64,000 bases of DNA from Nocardioides deserti (GTDB lineage Bacteria; Actinomycetota; Actinomycetes; Propionibacteriales; Nocardioidaceae): positions 186,001 to 250,000 of the forward strand of contig NZ_JACMYC010000003.1 of the NCBI RefSeq assembly GCF_014266025.1, given 5' to 3'. The first letter of the stretch is position 1; the number at the start of each line of letters is the position of its first letter. The notes beneath the pieces were generated by a model that made no database searches, had not been told where the DNA came from, and saw only the letters and a list, made by a program, of their open reading frames with translations. Of the stretch, positions 47,191-55,774 are shown one piece after another. Position numbers and translations under genes: made by a program.

Positions 47191-48062
47191 CGCCCCGGCC
47201 GATCGATGCGGACGTTGTCGAGGGCTCCGTTGAACTGGTCGCTGTCGGACGTCGCGATGTCCCCGGCGGCGAGCACCTTCGCTCCCACCGTCACCGGCAC
47301 GGCGGGGTCGAAGGCCACCGAGCCGATCGGTCCGCTCGCGGTCCAGGCACGCGGACGCGCCCACGCCAGGTTGTTGCGCACGCCGGCCACGGTCAGCGTG
47401 AGCCGCTGCCCGCGCCGGGAGCACGTGGCGGAGTACCACCGACCGGGGCGCACCGCCAGGGACGACCGGACGACCACCTCGCCGCGGTCGCCCTCGACCC
47501 GGCAGGACACGCGCCGGCCGTCGACCTGGAGCTTGTACTGCGCGGCGTCCGCGTAGAGCCCGCGCTGCACGATGTTGTCGCCGTCGTCGTGCGGTGCGAC
47601 GGAGTCGGCGTCGAGGACGAAGTCCGCGCTGATGACGAAGCGCGCCCCTCCGGGGCTCAGCCGGTCCTTCGGCCCGACCGGCCGCACGACGACCGCGGCC
47701 GCGGCCGCGGTCGTCTCGTCCTCGTCCACCGCCGGGAGCCGCGCTCCCGTCCCGGCCGTCCCCACCTCGCGGACGATGCGGCCGCCGTTGTGGGTGACCA
47801 TGGCGACCTCGACCTCCTGGCGGCCGCGGTTGGCCACCGAGCCGATCACCGACCCGACCGGCGCCGCGCCGTCGTCGAAGGTGAGCAGCAGCTCACGGCC
47901 GGGGACCGCCCGGGACGACGTGGTCGGCCGGGTCGACGCGGCGAGGTCCTCACGTGCCGGCGCGCCGGCCGCGCCCCGGTCGGCGCCGTCACCCTGGCAC
48001 GCCGGCAGGCCGAGGACCGCGACCACCACGACCACGACGGACGCGGTCCGGCCGGCGCTCAC
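47187..48062 (-). CDS. LamG-like secreted lipoprotein
   Basis: A 291-residue protein from GTG 48062, overlapping the propeller-protein stop (GTGA). A lipoprotein signal (VVVVVVAVLGLPACQG, Cys about 22) is followed by a linker and a concanavalin/LamG-like sandwich (ISADFVLDADSV, KLQVDGRRVSCRVEG, RPGRWYSATCSRRGQRLTLTVAGV, FNGALDNVRID). Such domains often bind glycans. It sits outside the membrane and probably works with the propeller protein. Confidence 0.75.
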   Translation of the reverse strand: MSAGRTASVVVVVVAVLGLPACQGDGADRGAAGAPAREDLAASTRPTTSSRAVPGRELLLTFDDGAAPVGSVIGSVANRGRQEVEVAMVTHNGGRIVREVGTAGTGARLPAVDEDETTAAAAAVVVRPVGPKDRLSPGGARFVISADFVLDADSVAPHDDGDNIVQRGLYADAAQYKLQVDGRRVSCRVEGDRGEVVVRSSLAVRPGRWYSATCSRRGQRLTLTVAGVRNNLAWARPRAWTASGPIGSVAFDPAVPVTVGAKVLAAGDIATSDSDQFNGALDNVRIDRPGR

Positions 48063-50137
48063 GGCGCACTCCCCGGGCCGACCGGGCCCGCCGGAGGCGA
48101 TGGTTCTGGCGGCGTCTCGGCCGGCGTCTCGGCCGGCGTCTCGGCCGGCGGTGGTCCGGCCGCACCACCCGGGCCCTGGAACAGGAACATCGCGCCCCCG
48201 GTCCACGCTCCCCCACCGGCCACGCGGCGGGCGCTCGCGGGAACGGGCCGGGACGAGCCGCCGACCCGCCGCCAGCCGACCCGGCGGAGCGCGCCGTCGG
48301 CCCCGACGACGAACGCGTGGCGCCGCGTGAGCGCCAGGCCGCGGACCCGGCTCGGCCGGAAGCCGCGCACCGGGCCGGAGGCGACGTGCCGCTGGGCGCC
48401 GACCACGCCGCTCTCCGGGGAGAAGTAGCGGTAGAAGAGCCGGTCCGTGCCGGCGCGGGTGAAGTAGATCCGGCCGTCCTGGTAGGCCATCGACGTGGCC
48501 GCCCGGACGTCCGCGCGCCACGCCGTGAGCGGGCGCAGCCGGTCCTGGGTCGCGACGGCACGGGCCGGGCCCAGCACGCTGCCGTCGAAGGTGTGGCGGA
48601 CGAAGGTGCCGTCGCGGCGCGCGAGGTGGACCCAGCCGTCGACCATGAACGCGCCGCGCACCGTGCGCCAGTCCACCGTGCCGCTGGGACCGGTCGCCAC
48701 GACCGACGCCGGCGTCGCGGACGTCGTGGTCAGCCGCCGGCGCAGCAGCTCGTCGCGGCCGCCCGGCGCGGCGACGTACGCCTCGGCCGGGAGGGTGGCG
48801 GTCCGCGAGACCGGCACGGCCGGCGCGGCGGCCGGCATGAGCGCGACGCGGGCGCGCCGGAGGCCGCCGATCCAGGTCGTGTCCGAGACCACCCACAGTC
48901 CCCGCTCGGTGGCGAGGAAGTCGAAGACGCCCACGCCGCGGTCGCGGCCCGGGTTCCAGGACAGCGGCAGCCCGTTCAGGGGGTCGAGCGCGGCGATCCC
49001 CTCACGACGGACCGCGCCCGGACCGGGCCGGTTGCGGCCGCGCGGGTTGTTCCACCAGCGCTGGTGGCCGCCGACGTAGACCGCGCTGCGGGTGACCTCG
49101 ACGGCGTACGACGTGTCGCCCCCGGTCCGGTCGACCCACGAGGGCCGCACGTCGGCACCGGTCGCACGCGTCTCGAACCGGCTGGCCGAGTCGCACGGGC
49201 CGTGCGGGCCGCCGTACGCGCCCGTCGTGGTCACGACGAAGAACGAGCCGTCCGGGGCGACGTCGACGTCGCGCAGGTAGCTGTCGTAGGCGCGCGAGCA
49301 CGGCGCCTCGAAGAAGCGCGTGCGGAACGCTGCGGGCCGGGCGCCGGAGCGGGTCAGCCGCAGCACGAGCACCTGGTGCGACCGGCGCTGCTGCAGCCGC
49401 GCGAAGTTGCCGACCGCGACCAGCCGCGAGCCGTCCGGGGTCAGGTCGAGCTTGAGGACCTGCGTGACGCCGCGTCGGTGGTTGCCGCGCACGCGCAGGG
49501 ACATGTACGACGTCGCGCGGCCGCTCCCCGGCGCGAGCGTCGCGAGGGCGACCTGGTCCCGGCCACCGATGTGCGTGAACGCCCCGCCGACCCACAGCCG
49601 CCCGTCGTGCAGGGCCAGGTCGCGCACCTTGCCCGCGACCCGGCCGGGACGGAACGACCCGACGACCGACCCGTCGGCGAGCCGCACCCTCGCGAGCCGT
49701 CCGCGAGGCTTGCCGCCGATCCTGGTGAAGGTGCCTCCGACGTAGACCGAGCGGCCGTCGGCGGCGGGCTCCAGGGCGCGCACCTCCCCCACCACCCGGC
49801 CGTCGAACGTCCGGTCGACCCGCCCGGTCGTCGCACTGAAGGCGACCAGTCCGCGCCGACGCAGCACGTCGGCCGGGCCGGCACCGGCGTCGCGCACCCG
49901 GGTGAAGGTGCCGCCCAGGACGATCGTGTCGCCGACCTGCGTGACGGCGTACACCCGCCCGTCGAGGACCTGCGGCGTGCCCGCCGCCGGCTGCTCGGCG
50001 ACGGTGCGGTCCGCGAGGTGGCCGGGGCCAGCGCCGGGACCAGCGCCGGCGGACCCGGACGCGACGGGAAGGTGCGCGACCGCCGCGGCCCCGATGGCCA
50101 CGACGCCCACGAGCAGCGCCGAGGGGCGTGCGCACAT
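48059..50137 (-). CDS. Secreted beta-propeller protein related to the giant PKD protein
   Basis: A 692-residue exported protein. ATG 50137 starts a signal peptide (MCARPSALLVGVVAIGAAAVAH); AGGA lies eight bases upstream. Repeats such as TIVLGGTFTRVRD, SVYVGGTFTRIGGKPRGRL, RLWVGGAFTHIGG and YVGGHQRWWNNPRG match the propeller region of the giant protein, including the following LPLSWNPGRDRG and GLWVVSDTTWIGG. The second half holds a second repeat region (VDWRTVRGAFMVDGWVHLARRDG...). The end is Pro-rich (AETPAETPAETP). It leads the operon with the lipoprotein and LuxR-type genes. Confidence 0.78.
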   Translation of the reverse strand: MCARPSALLVGVVAIGAAAVAHLPVASGSAGAGPGAGPGHLADRTVAEQPAAGTPQVLDGRVYAVTQVGDTIVLGGTFTRVRDAGAGPADVLRRRGLVAFSATTGRVDRTFDGRVVGEVRALEPAADGRSVYVGGTFTRIGGKPRGRLARVRLADGSVVGSFRPGRVAGKVRDLALHDGRLWVGGAFTHIGGRDQVALATLAPGSGRATSYMSLRVRGNHRRGVTQVLKLDLTPDGSRLVAVGNFARLQQRRSHQVLVLRLTRSGARPAAFRTRFFEAPCSRAYDSYLRDVDVAPDGSFFVVTTTGAYGGPHGPCDSASRFETRATGADVRPSWVDRTGGDTSYAVEVTRSAVYVGGHQRWWNNPRGRNRPGPGAVRREGIAALDPLNGLPLSWNPGRDRGVGVFDFLATERGLWVVSDTTWIGGLRRARVALMPAAAPAVPVSRTATLPAEAYVAAPGGRDELLRRRLTTTSATPASVVATGPSGTVDWRTVRGAFMVDGWVHLARRDGTFVRHTFDGSVLGPARAVATQDRLRPLTAWRADVRAATSMAYQDGRIYFTRAGTDRLFYRYFSPESGVVGAQRHVASGPVRGFRPSRVRGLALTRRHAFVVGADGALRRVGWRRVGGSSRPVPASARRVAGGGAWTGGAMFLFQGPGGAAGPPPAETPAETPAETPPEPSPPAGPVGPGSAP

Positions 50138-50239
50138 GAGCGGAGTCCTGACTCTTCGATGACGGTGCGGCCGGTCCGCCGTCCGTGGATCGGACGTTAG
50201 GAGCGCCCGATCGCGACGCCGGTCCGTGCCTGGCAAGTT

Positions 50240-50256
50240 CCTCAACATTGGTGAGG
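50240..50256. promoter_or_regulatory. Surface-locus palindrome site E
   Basis: CCTCAACATTGGTGAGG between the divergent propeller and ligase-fusion genes, 33 bp before the latter. Its complement CACCAATGTTGAGG resembles site C (CCCAATGTGGGG). Confidence 0.45.
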
Positions 50257-50288
50257 GCCTGCGCGCGGCTCCCGGGTTGGGTGGTGGC

Positions 50289-52400
50289 ATGCCATCCAGC
50301 GCTCTCGTCGCGCGCCCTGCACCGACGCCCGGACCCCCGCCGACCCGGGTGCCGGCGCCGGCGCCGCGGTCGCACGGCGGGCTGGGGCCGGGCTGGCCGA
50401 TCGTGGTCCTGCTGGCGGGCTACCCGGTGTGGTGGCTGCTCGGGCTGGACTCGTTCCTGCCCCTCGCCCTCGCCGTGCCGATGCTGCACCAGCTGCGGCA
50501 GCGCCGGACGCTCGTGCTGCCGGCGGGCGTGGGCTGGTGGGCGCTCTTCTGCTGCTGGGTCCTGCTCGGCGGTGCGCTGCTGTGGACCGACGCCCCCGAC
50601 GCCGTCCCGGGCGGGGACTCCTCGCGGCTGCTGGTCTTCGGCTTCCGCCTGGCCTGGTACGTCGCGTGCGGGATCGTCCTGGTCTGGGTGGCCAACACGC
50701 GCCGCGAGGACCTTCCCGACGGCCGGGTCCGGGCGCTGCTGGCGTGGCTGTTCGTGCTCTGCACGGCCGGCGGGATCGTCGGCCTGCTCGCGCCGGAGCT
50801 CGAGGTCACCTCGCTGGTCGAGTCGCTGCTGCCGGCCGGCCTGAGCAACAACGCGTTCGTCGCGTCGCTGGTGCACCCGCAGGTCGCGGACGTCCAGGAC
50901 GTGCTCGGCCGTCCCGAGCCGCGCCCCAAGGCGCCGTTCCCCTTCACCAACACCTGGGGCAGCTGCCTCTCGCTCAGCCTGGTCTTCCTGCTCGCCCTCG
51001 ACCGCCGCCGGCGGCGCTGGTTGCGCCTCGCGGTGCCGGCGCTGCTGGTCGTGGCCGCCTGGCCGGTCGTCTACTCCCTCAACCGGGGGCTGTGGGGCAC
51101 CCTCGTGATCGGCCTGCTGGCCCTGGTCGTGCTCAAGGCCCGCCGCGGGGACCCGCGGGCGGTGACCGGCCTGGTGCTGGCCGCGGTCGTCGGGCTGGGC
51201 GCGCTCGTCGCGAGCCCCCTGGCCCAGGTCTACGTCGACCGCTTCGAGAACCAGCACAGCAACGAGCGCCGCGGCCAGCTGCTGACGACCACCACGACGT
51301 CGGTCACGACCGGCTCGCCGGTCGCGGGCTTCGGCAGCACCCGCGACGTCCAGGGCAGCTTCGCCTCGATCAGCGGTGCCGCGACCCCCGAGTGCCCCGC
51401 CTGCGGCGTCCCGCCCCTGGGCACCCAGGGGCAGCTGTGGCTCGTGCTGTTCTCCCAGGGCTGGGTCGGGCTCGGCCTGTTCCTGGCGTTCCTGGCCGCC
51501 GCCCTGGCGCGGAGCCGCCGGTGCCGGACCACCACCGAGGTGACCTGCGCGTTCGTCGTGCTGTTCTTCGTGGTCCAGCTGCCCGTCTACGACACCCTCG
51601 GGCTGCCGTTGTACGTCGTCATGGTCGCCGTCGGCCTCCTCGCCCGCGAGCAGGCGGCGGCCGGCGAGGGTCGCCACCGCGAGGTCCACCGGGGCGACCT
51701 GCGACGCGCCCTGCGGCGGGCCGCGCCCGTCGTCGCGGCCTGCGGCCTCGTGGGTGCGACCGCCGGCACCGCGCTCGCCGCCGCGCCCGCCGACCCCGTG
51801 CACCGGGCGACGGCGGTCATCCTCGTCACGCCCGCACCGGTCTACCTCGCCACCGGCACGCCCGGGACCCCGCTCACCGTGGACGGGGAGGCCGACCCGC
51901 CGCGGGACATCACCGTCGACACCGAGGCCGCCCTGCTCGTCTCGGAGCGCTCCCTGCGGCGGGCCGCCGCCGCGACCGGCGAGGACGTCGCCGAGCTGCG
52001 CGAGGCCGTCGCCGTCACCGCCGCACCCCGCTCGGACGTCCTGCGGCTGACCGTCGACCTCCCCGACCCCCGCGACGCCGAGCGGGCCGCCGACGCCGTC
52101 GCGGCGTCGTACCTCCGCGAGCGCGACGTGTTCCTCACCCAGCGCCGCAACGACCTCGTCCGGAGCCTCACCCGCCAGCTCGCCGAGCTCGACCCCGGGC
52201 TCACGCTCCTGCGGGCCGAGCGCGAGCGGATCCTGCGGGAGGTCGACTACCTCGAGACGTCGCGGCCCAGCGTCGGTGAGGTCGTGGGCGCCTCGCCGGC
52301 GCAGCGCCTGCCCGGCCGCGCGGAGGTGCCCGTCGCCTCCGGCGCGGGTCTCGGCCTGCTCGCCGGCGTCCTGCTCGCCCGACGCCGCCGGACCACCTGA
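50289..52400 (+). CDS. O-antigen ligase/polymerase fused to a Wzz-like chain-length domain
   Basis: A 703-residue membrane protein. ATG 50289 follows GGGTGGTGG. Residues about 35-455 hold ten or more helices with the O-antigen-ligase/Wzy pattern, including FPFTNTWGSCLSLSLVFLL, YSLNRGLWGTL and a large outside loop with FENQHSNERR and GFGSTRDVQGSF. From about 475 a Wzz-like module follows: helix (APVVAACGLVGATAGTAL), an outside alpha/beta part (ATAVILVTPAPVYLA, DTEAALLVSERSLRRAA, VLRLTVDLPDPRDAERAADAVAASYL, coiled RQLAELDPGLTLLRAERERIL) and a final helix (SGAGLGLLAGVLLARRR). Polymerisation or ligation and length control would lie in one chain. Confidence 0.82.
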   Translation: MPSSALVARPAPTPGPPPTRVPAPAPRSHGGLGPGWPIVVLLAGYPVWWLLGLDSFLPLALAVPMLHQLRQRRTLVLPAGVGWWALFCCWVLLGGALLWTDAPDAVPGGDSSRLLVFGFRLAWYVACGIVLVWVANTRREDLPDGRVRALLAWLFVLCTAGGIVGLLAPELEVTSLVESLLPAGLSNNAFVASLVHPQVADVQDVLGRPEPRPKAPFPFTNTWGSCLSLSLVFLLALDRRRRRWLRLAVPALLVVAAWPVVYSLNRGLWGTLVIGLLALVVLKARRGDPRAVTGLVLAAVVGLGALVASPLAQVYVDRFENQHSNERRGQLLTTTTTSVTTGSPVAGFGSTRDVQGSFASISGAATPECPACGVPPLGTQGQLWLVLFSQGWVGLGLFLAFLAAALARSRRCRTTTEVTCAFVVLFFVVQLPVYDTLGLPLYVVMVAVGLLAREQAAAGEGRHREVHRGDLRRALRRAAPVVAACGLVGATAGTALAAAPADPVHRATAVILVTPAPVYLATGTPGTPLTVDGEADPPRDITVDTEAALLVSERSLRRAAAATGEDVAELREAVAVTAAPRSDVLRLTVDLPDPRDAERAADAVAASYLRERDVFLTQRRNDLVRSLTRQLAELDPGLTLLRAERERILREVDYLETSRPSVGEVVGASPAQRLPGRAEVPVASGAGLGLLAGVLLARRRRTT

Positions 52401-52448
52401 CCACCCGACTGCCCGACATCCGTCCCCGACGACCCGAGGAGCTCCACC

Positions 52449-53387
52449 GTGACCGCACCCCGCAGCAGCACCGCCCGCCCCACCCACCTGCCGAGCGTCG
52501 ACGTCGTGGTGGCCACCCACGACCGGCCCGAGCTGGTGCGGACGGCCGTGGACGCGGTGATGTCCCAGGACTACCCGGGGGTGATCCGGTGCCTGGTCGT
52601 CCACGACCGGTGCGCGCCGGACACCTCGTTGGTCCACGACGGGGACCGCCGGTCGGTCGAGGTCCTGGTCAACACCCGCACGCCCGGGCTCGCCGGCTCG
52701 CGCAACACCGGCATCCTCGCCGGGCACGGCGACCTCGTGGCGTTCTGCGACGACGACGACGTGTGGTTCGAGGACAAGCTCACCCGCCAGGTCGAGCTGC
52801 TCGGGCGGACGGGCGCATCGACGTCGGTGACCGGCATCGTCGTGGACTACCGCGACCACCACACCACGCGCATCCCGCGGCCCGAGGAGATGACCGTCCG
52901 CGCGCTCGCGCGGCACCGCGTCATGGCCGCCCACCCCTCGACGGTGATGGTGCGCCGCGACGCGCTCGAGGGCCCCATCGGCCTGGTCGACGAGGACCTC
53001 CCGGGCAGCTACGCGGAGGACTACGACTGGATCCTCCGCGCCGCCGCGGTCGGAGAGGTGGCCGTCGTCGAGATGGGCCTGGTGCTGGTGCGCTGGGGCT
53101 CCTCGCAGTTCGCCCGGCAGTGGTCGGTCATCGTCGCGGCCCTCGATCACCTGCTCGCCAAGCACACCGCCTTCGCCGAGGACCCCCGCGCCCTCGGTCG
53201 CATCTACGGCCAGCGGGCGTTCGCGCTCGCGGCGTCCGGCGACGCCGGCGCGCTCGCCGCTGCCGTCCGGGCGGTGCGCACCTGGCCGTGGGAGCGCCGC
53301 TCCTACCTGGCCGGCGCGATCGCGCTCCACCTGCTGTCGGCCGACCGTGTGCTCGACCTGGCGAACCGGCGCGGGCACGGCATCTGA
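52449..53387 (+). CDS. Family 2 glycosyltransferase
   Basis: A 312-residue soluble GT-A enzyme from GTG 52449 with GAGGAG about seven bases upstream. SVDVVVATHDRPELVRTAVDAVMSQDYPG opens the fold, LVNTRTPGLAGSRNTGI and VAFCDDDDVWFEDKLTRQVELL carry the nucleotide-sugar and metal-binding Asp residues, and GSYAEDYDWILRAA the base. No QxxRW, so it probably adds a single sugar to the repeat unit. Lies 48 bp after the ligase fusion on the same strand. Confidence 0.88.
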   Translation: MTAPRSSTARPTHLPSVDVVVATHDRPELVRTAVDAVMSQDYPGVIRCLVVHDRCAPDTSLVHDGDRRSVEVLVNTRTPGLAGSRNTGILAGHGDLVAFCDDDDVWFEDKLTRQVELLGRTGASTSVTGIVVDYRDHHTTRIPRPEEMTVRALARHRVMAAHPSTVMVRRDALEGPIGLVDEDLPGSYAEDYDWILRAAAVGEVAVVEMGLVLVRWGSSQFARQWSVIVAALDHLLAKHTAFAEDPRALGRIYGQRAFALAASGDAGALAAAVRAVRTWPWERRSYLAGAIALHLLSADRVLDLANRRGHGI

Positions 53388-53450
53388 GCGCCGCCGCGCG
53401 CCTTGCGAGCGCGCCCGTGTGACCGATCCCTCAGCCTGACGGCACCCGCC

Positions 53451-53474
53451 GACGTACCCCATCTGGGGTACGTC
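53451..53474 (+). promoter_or_regulatory. Surface-locus palindrome site F (perfect copy)
   Basis: Arms GACGTACCCCA and TGGGGTACGTC around TC give a perfect 11-bp-arm palindrome. This is the best copy of the element and defines the 7-2-7 core TACCCCA-TC-TGGGGTA. Confidence 0.8.
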
Positions 53475-53521
53475 GCGGGGCCCCTCGGATCCCACTCCTC
53501 GGTACGTTCCTCCGCGGTCCA

Positions 53522-53537
53522 TACCCCATCTGGGGTG
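53522..53537 (+). promoter_or_regulatory. Surface-locus palindrome site G
   Basis: TACCCCATCTGGGGTG, one base from the core of site F, 67 bp downstream of it and 22 bp before the second GH26-like gene. So close to the start codon it could block rather than activate. Confidence 0.75.
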
Positions 53538-53559
53538 TCCCGCACCGAACCGAGGAACC

Positions 53560-54612
53560 GTGTCCCACGCCCGACCGCATGCCCCCACCGCCCGTCGACG
53601 CCTCGCCCTGCGCACCTGGGCGGCGCTCGCCGCCGGTCTCGCCGGCCTCCTGGTGACCGCTCTCCTGGTCGCGACAGCCGACGCCCCCCGGGCGTCCGCC
53701 GCTCGCGGGTCCGCGACGCCGGAGCAGTCCGCCCGCACCGCCACGCCGTCCCGGCTGAGCAACGGCTGCCGGGTCAGCCGGCGCGGCGTCCCGAGCTGCG
53801 GCGCCCTCGTCGGCGCGGCCCACGGCGCCAACACCGAGCCGGCCGGCCTCGAGCGCCCCAGCGGCCGCCCGCTCGGCGTGCGCCGCACCTACTACACCGC
53901 GAGCCAGGTCGACAGCGCCGTGCGCACCGCGCGCCGCGACGTGCGCCGCGGCCGGCTGCCGTGGATCAGCTTCAAGCTGCCGCGCTCCTGGGAGCAGATG
54001 GCCGCCGGCGACGGCGACGCGTGGGCCCGCGGCGTCGCCCGCCGGCTCGACAAGGTCCCCGGACCGGTCTGGGTCGCCTTCCACCACGAGCCCGAGGGCG
54101 ACGGCGACGTCCAGGCCTGGCGGAAGATGCAGCAGCGGCTCGCCCCGCTCGTCCGGCGCACCGCCGACAACGTCGGCTTCACCGTGGTCCTCACGGGCTG
54201 GAACCAGCTCTACGGCGACCCGGCGTACCGCCTGGGCAAGATCTGGCCCCGCGGGGTCAAGGTCGACGTGGCCGGCTTCGACGTCTACAACGAGGTCGGC
54301 GTGACCAAGGACGGCCGCACGATCCGCGAGTGGCCGCAGATGGGCAAGCGGTACTTCCGCCCGTTCGCGCGCTGGGCGAAGCGGCACGACGTCGCCTGGG
54401 GCATCGCCGAGACCGGCCTGACCCACCAGGCGGCCGCGGCGTACCCGGGCTGGATCAAGGCGACGTACCGCTCGCTGGTCCGACACGGCGGCGTGGCGTT
54501 CACCTACTTCGACACCCACCTCAACGCCTACGGCTCCTGGCCGCTGACGACGAAGGTGAAGCGCAAGGCGTTCCGCGCGACCCTGCGCACCAGCCCGCGG
54601 CTCAGCCGCTGA
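53560..54612 (+). CDS. Secreted GH26-like protein (short paralogue)
   Basis: A 350-residue protein from GTG 53560 behind GAGGAA. An Arg-rich start and helix (LAAGLAGLLVTALLVATADAP) form a long signal peptide or anchor. The rest matches the barrel of the protein at 44817-46370 nearly end to end: [52 protein letters not shown] (Glu 177), GWNQLYGDPAY and GIAETGL (Glu 284). The 107-residue spacing of the two Glu is the same in both. It lacks the CBM-like domain and Pro-Thr linker. Its tail overlaps the next, convergent gene by 11 bases. Confidence 0.82.
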   Translation: MSHARPHAPTARRRLALRTWAALAAGLAGLLVTALLVATADAPRASAARGSATPEQSARTATPSRLSNGCRVSRRGVPSCGALVGAAHGANTEPAGLERPSGRPLGVRRTYYTASQVDSAVRTARRDVRRGRLPWISFKLPRSWEQMAAGDGDAWARGVARRLDKVPGPVWVAFHHEPEGDGDVQAWRKMQQRLAPLVRRTADNVGFTVVLTGWNQLYGDPAYRLGKIWPRGVKVDVAGFDVYNEVGVTKDGRTIREWPQMGKRYFRPFARWAKRHDVAWGIAETGLTHQAAAAYPGWIKATYRSLVRHGGVAFTYFDTHLNAYGSWPLTTKVKRKAFRATLRTSPRLSR

Positions 54613-55774
54613 CGTCCCCGGCGAGCCGCTCGAGCGCGGCGAGCGTGCACAGCCCGCGGTCGCGGATGTGCTCGCCGCGCTCGGTGGCCGCCAGCAGCAG
54701 GTAGCGGTTGGTCACCGCGACGAGGTACGCCCCGGCGAGCACCCGCTCCCGCGGCGACCCGGCGGGCAGGGCACCCACCACGACCGCCGGCGAGGCGCCG
54801 GCGCGGACCGTGGCGACGTTGACCACGTGGTGCAGCAGGTCCAGGCCCTGCGGCACGCCGGTCTCGAACCGCTCCCAGTCCCAGAGGTGGACCTTGTCGC
54901 CGCGCGGCGCCATGTTCCAGGGCGTCCAGTCACCGTGCCAGGCGCCGACCGCCCACGGCCTACCGGCCGCACGGGCCTCCAGTCGGTCCATGGCACGCCG
55001 CACCCGCCGCCCCCAGGTCGGATCGAGCATCCGCGTGGTCAACCGCCGCTGCTCGGCCCACCAGGGCAGCCCCTCGAGGGGGACCTCCGGCTGGGCGAAG
55101 GCGCGCGCGAGTTCGGCCATCGCCGCCGCCGGCGGTGCCGTCCGGGTCCGGCGCGGACGCGGCACGCCCGCGTGGCGGGTGGTCAGCGCCTCGAGCACCA
55201 GCACCACCCGGCCGTGCCAGCACGACTCGTGCAGCACGCGCGGCGCGACCACGTGGTGCAGGGGCGCCGCGGCGATGCGGCGCAGGTGCGACCCCTCGGC
55301 CGCGACGTCGGCCCGCGAGACGTCCGAGTCGCCGATCTTGACGAAGGCGACGGTGCGCCCGCGCTCGTCGAAGACCTGGAGCACGGGCTTGCGGTTGACC
55401 CGCTCCGAGCCCACGCCGACCGAGAAGACGACCGGGTGCCCCATCAGCCCCTCGAGGTGGCGGGCGAAGGAGTCCGTCGACCCTCCGTTGACGCTCACCC
55501 GGGTGCCCAGCACCGACCCCCGGGTGGCGCCGACCACGGCCGCGCCGGCGACGCGGCGTACGACCTGGCCGGCGGAGGAGTCCGCGCTGAAGCGGCACAG
55601 CGACCGGCCGGCGGCCATCCGCGAGGCGACCGGCACGACCAGCCGGGGCCGCCGGGCGCTCGGGACCAGCGCCCAGCTGCCGCCGGGCTGCTCGGCCACG
55701 ACGGCCTCGGGCCACAGCGAGCGGAAGGCGGACACCAGCGGGTCGTCGCCGCGGTGCACGCCGAGGGTGGTCAC
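54602..55774 (-). CDS. Aminoglycoside-phosphotransferase-fold kinase of the glycan locus
   Basis: A 390-residue protein from GTG 55774, overlapping the methyltransferase stop (GTGA). The C-terminal half has the APH/choline-kinase catalytic loop WHGDWTPWNM (His-x-Asp and Asn) and the metal-binding LWDWERFETG; an N-lobe Lys is in RTVAFVKIGDSD. The first 130 residues have no clear family. In this setting the acceptor is more likely a glycan or polyol than an antibiotic. Last gene of the wzz-wzx unit. Confidence 0.75.
   Translation of the reverse strand: MTTLGVHRGDDPLVSAFRSLWPEAVVAEQPGGSWALVPSARRPRLVVPVASRMAAGRSLCRFSADSSAGQVVRRVAGAAVVGATRGSVLGTRVSVNGGSTDSFARHLEGLMGHPVVFSVGVGSERVNRKPVLQVFDERGRTVAFVKIGDSDVSRADVAAEGSHLRRIAAAPLHHVVAPRVLHESCWHGRVVLVLEALTTRHAGVPRPRRTRTAPPAAAMAELARAFAQPEVPLEGLPWWAEQRRLTTRMLDPTWGRRVRRAMDRLEARAAGRPWAVGAWHGDWTPWNMAPRGDKVHLWDWERFETGVPQGLDLLHHVVNVATVRAGASPAVVVGALPAGSPRERVLAGAYLVAVTNRYLLLAATERGEHIRDRGLCTLAALERLAGDVSG

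Noticed and set aside
49002..53888. A 1,628-codon minus-strand open frame across the ligase-fusion and GT2 genes
   Set aside because: It crosses several well-supported plus-strand genes and is Gln/Arg/Gly-rich without domains; a mirror of real coding sequence.
54602..55774. APH-like gene as an antibiotic resistance gene
   Set aside because: It has a long unmatched front domain and is coupled to glycan-locus genes; resistance cannot be inferred.
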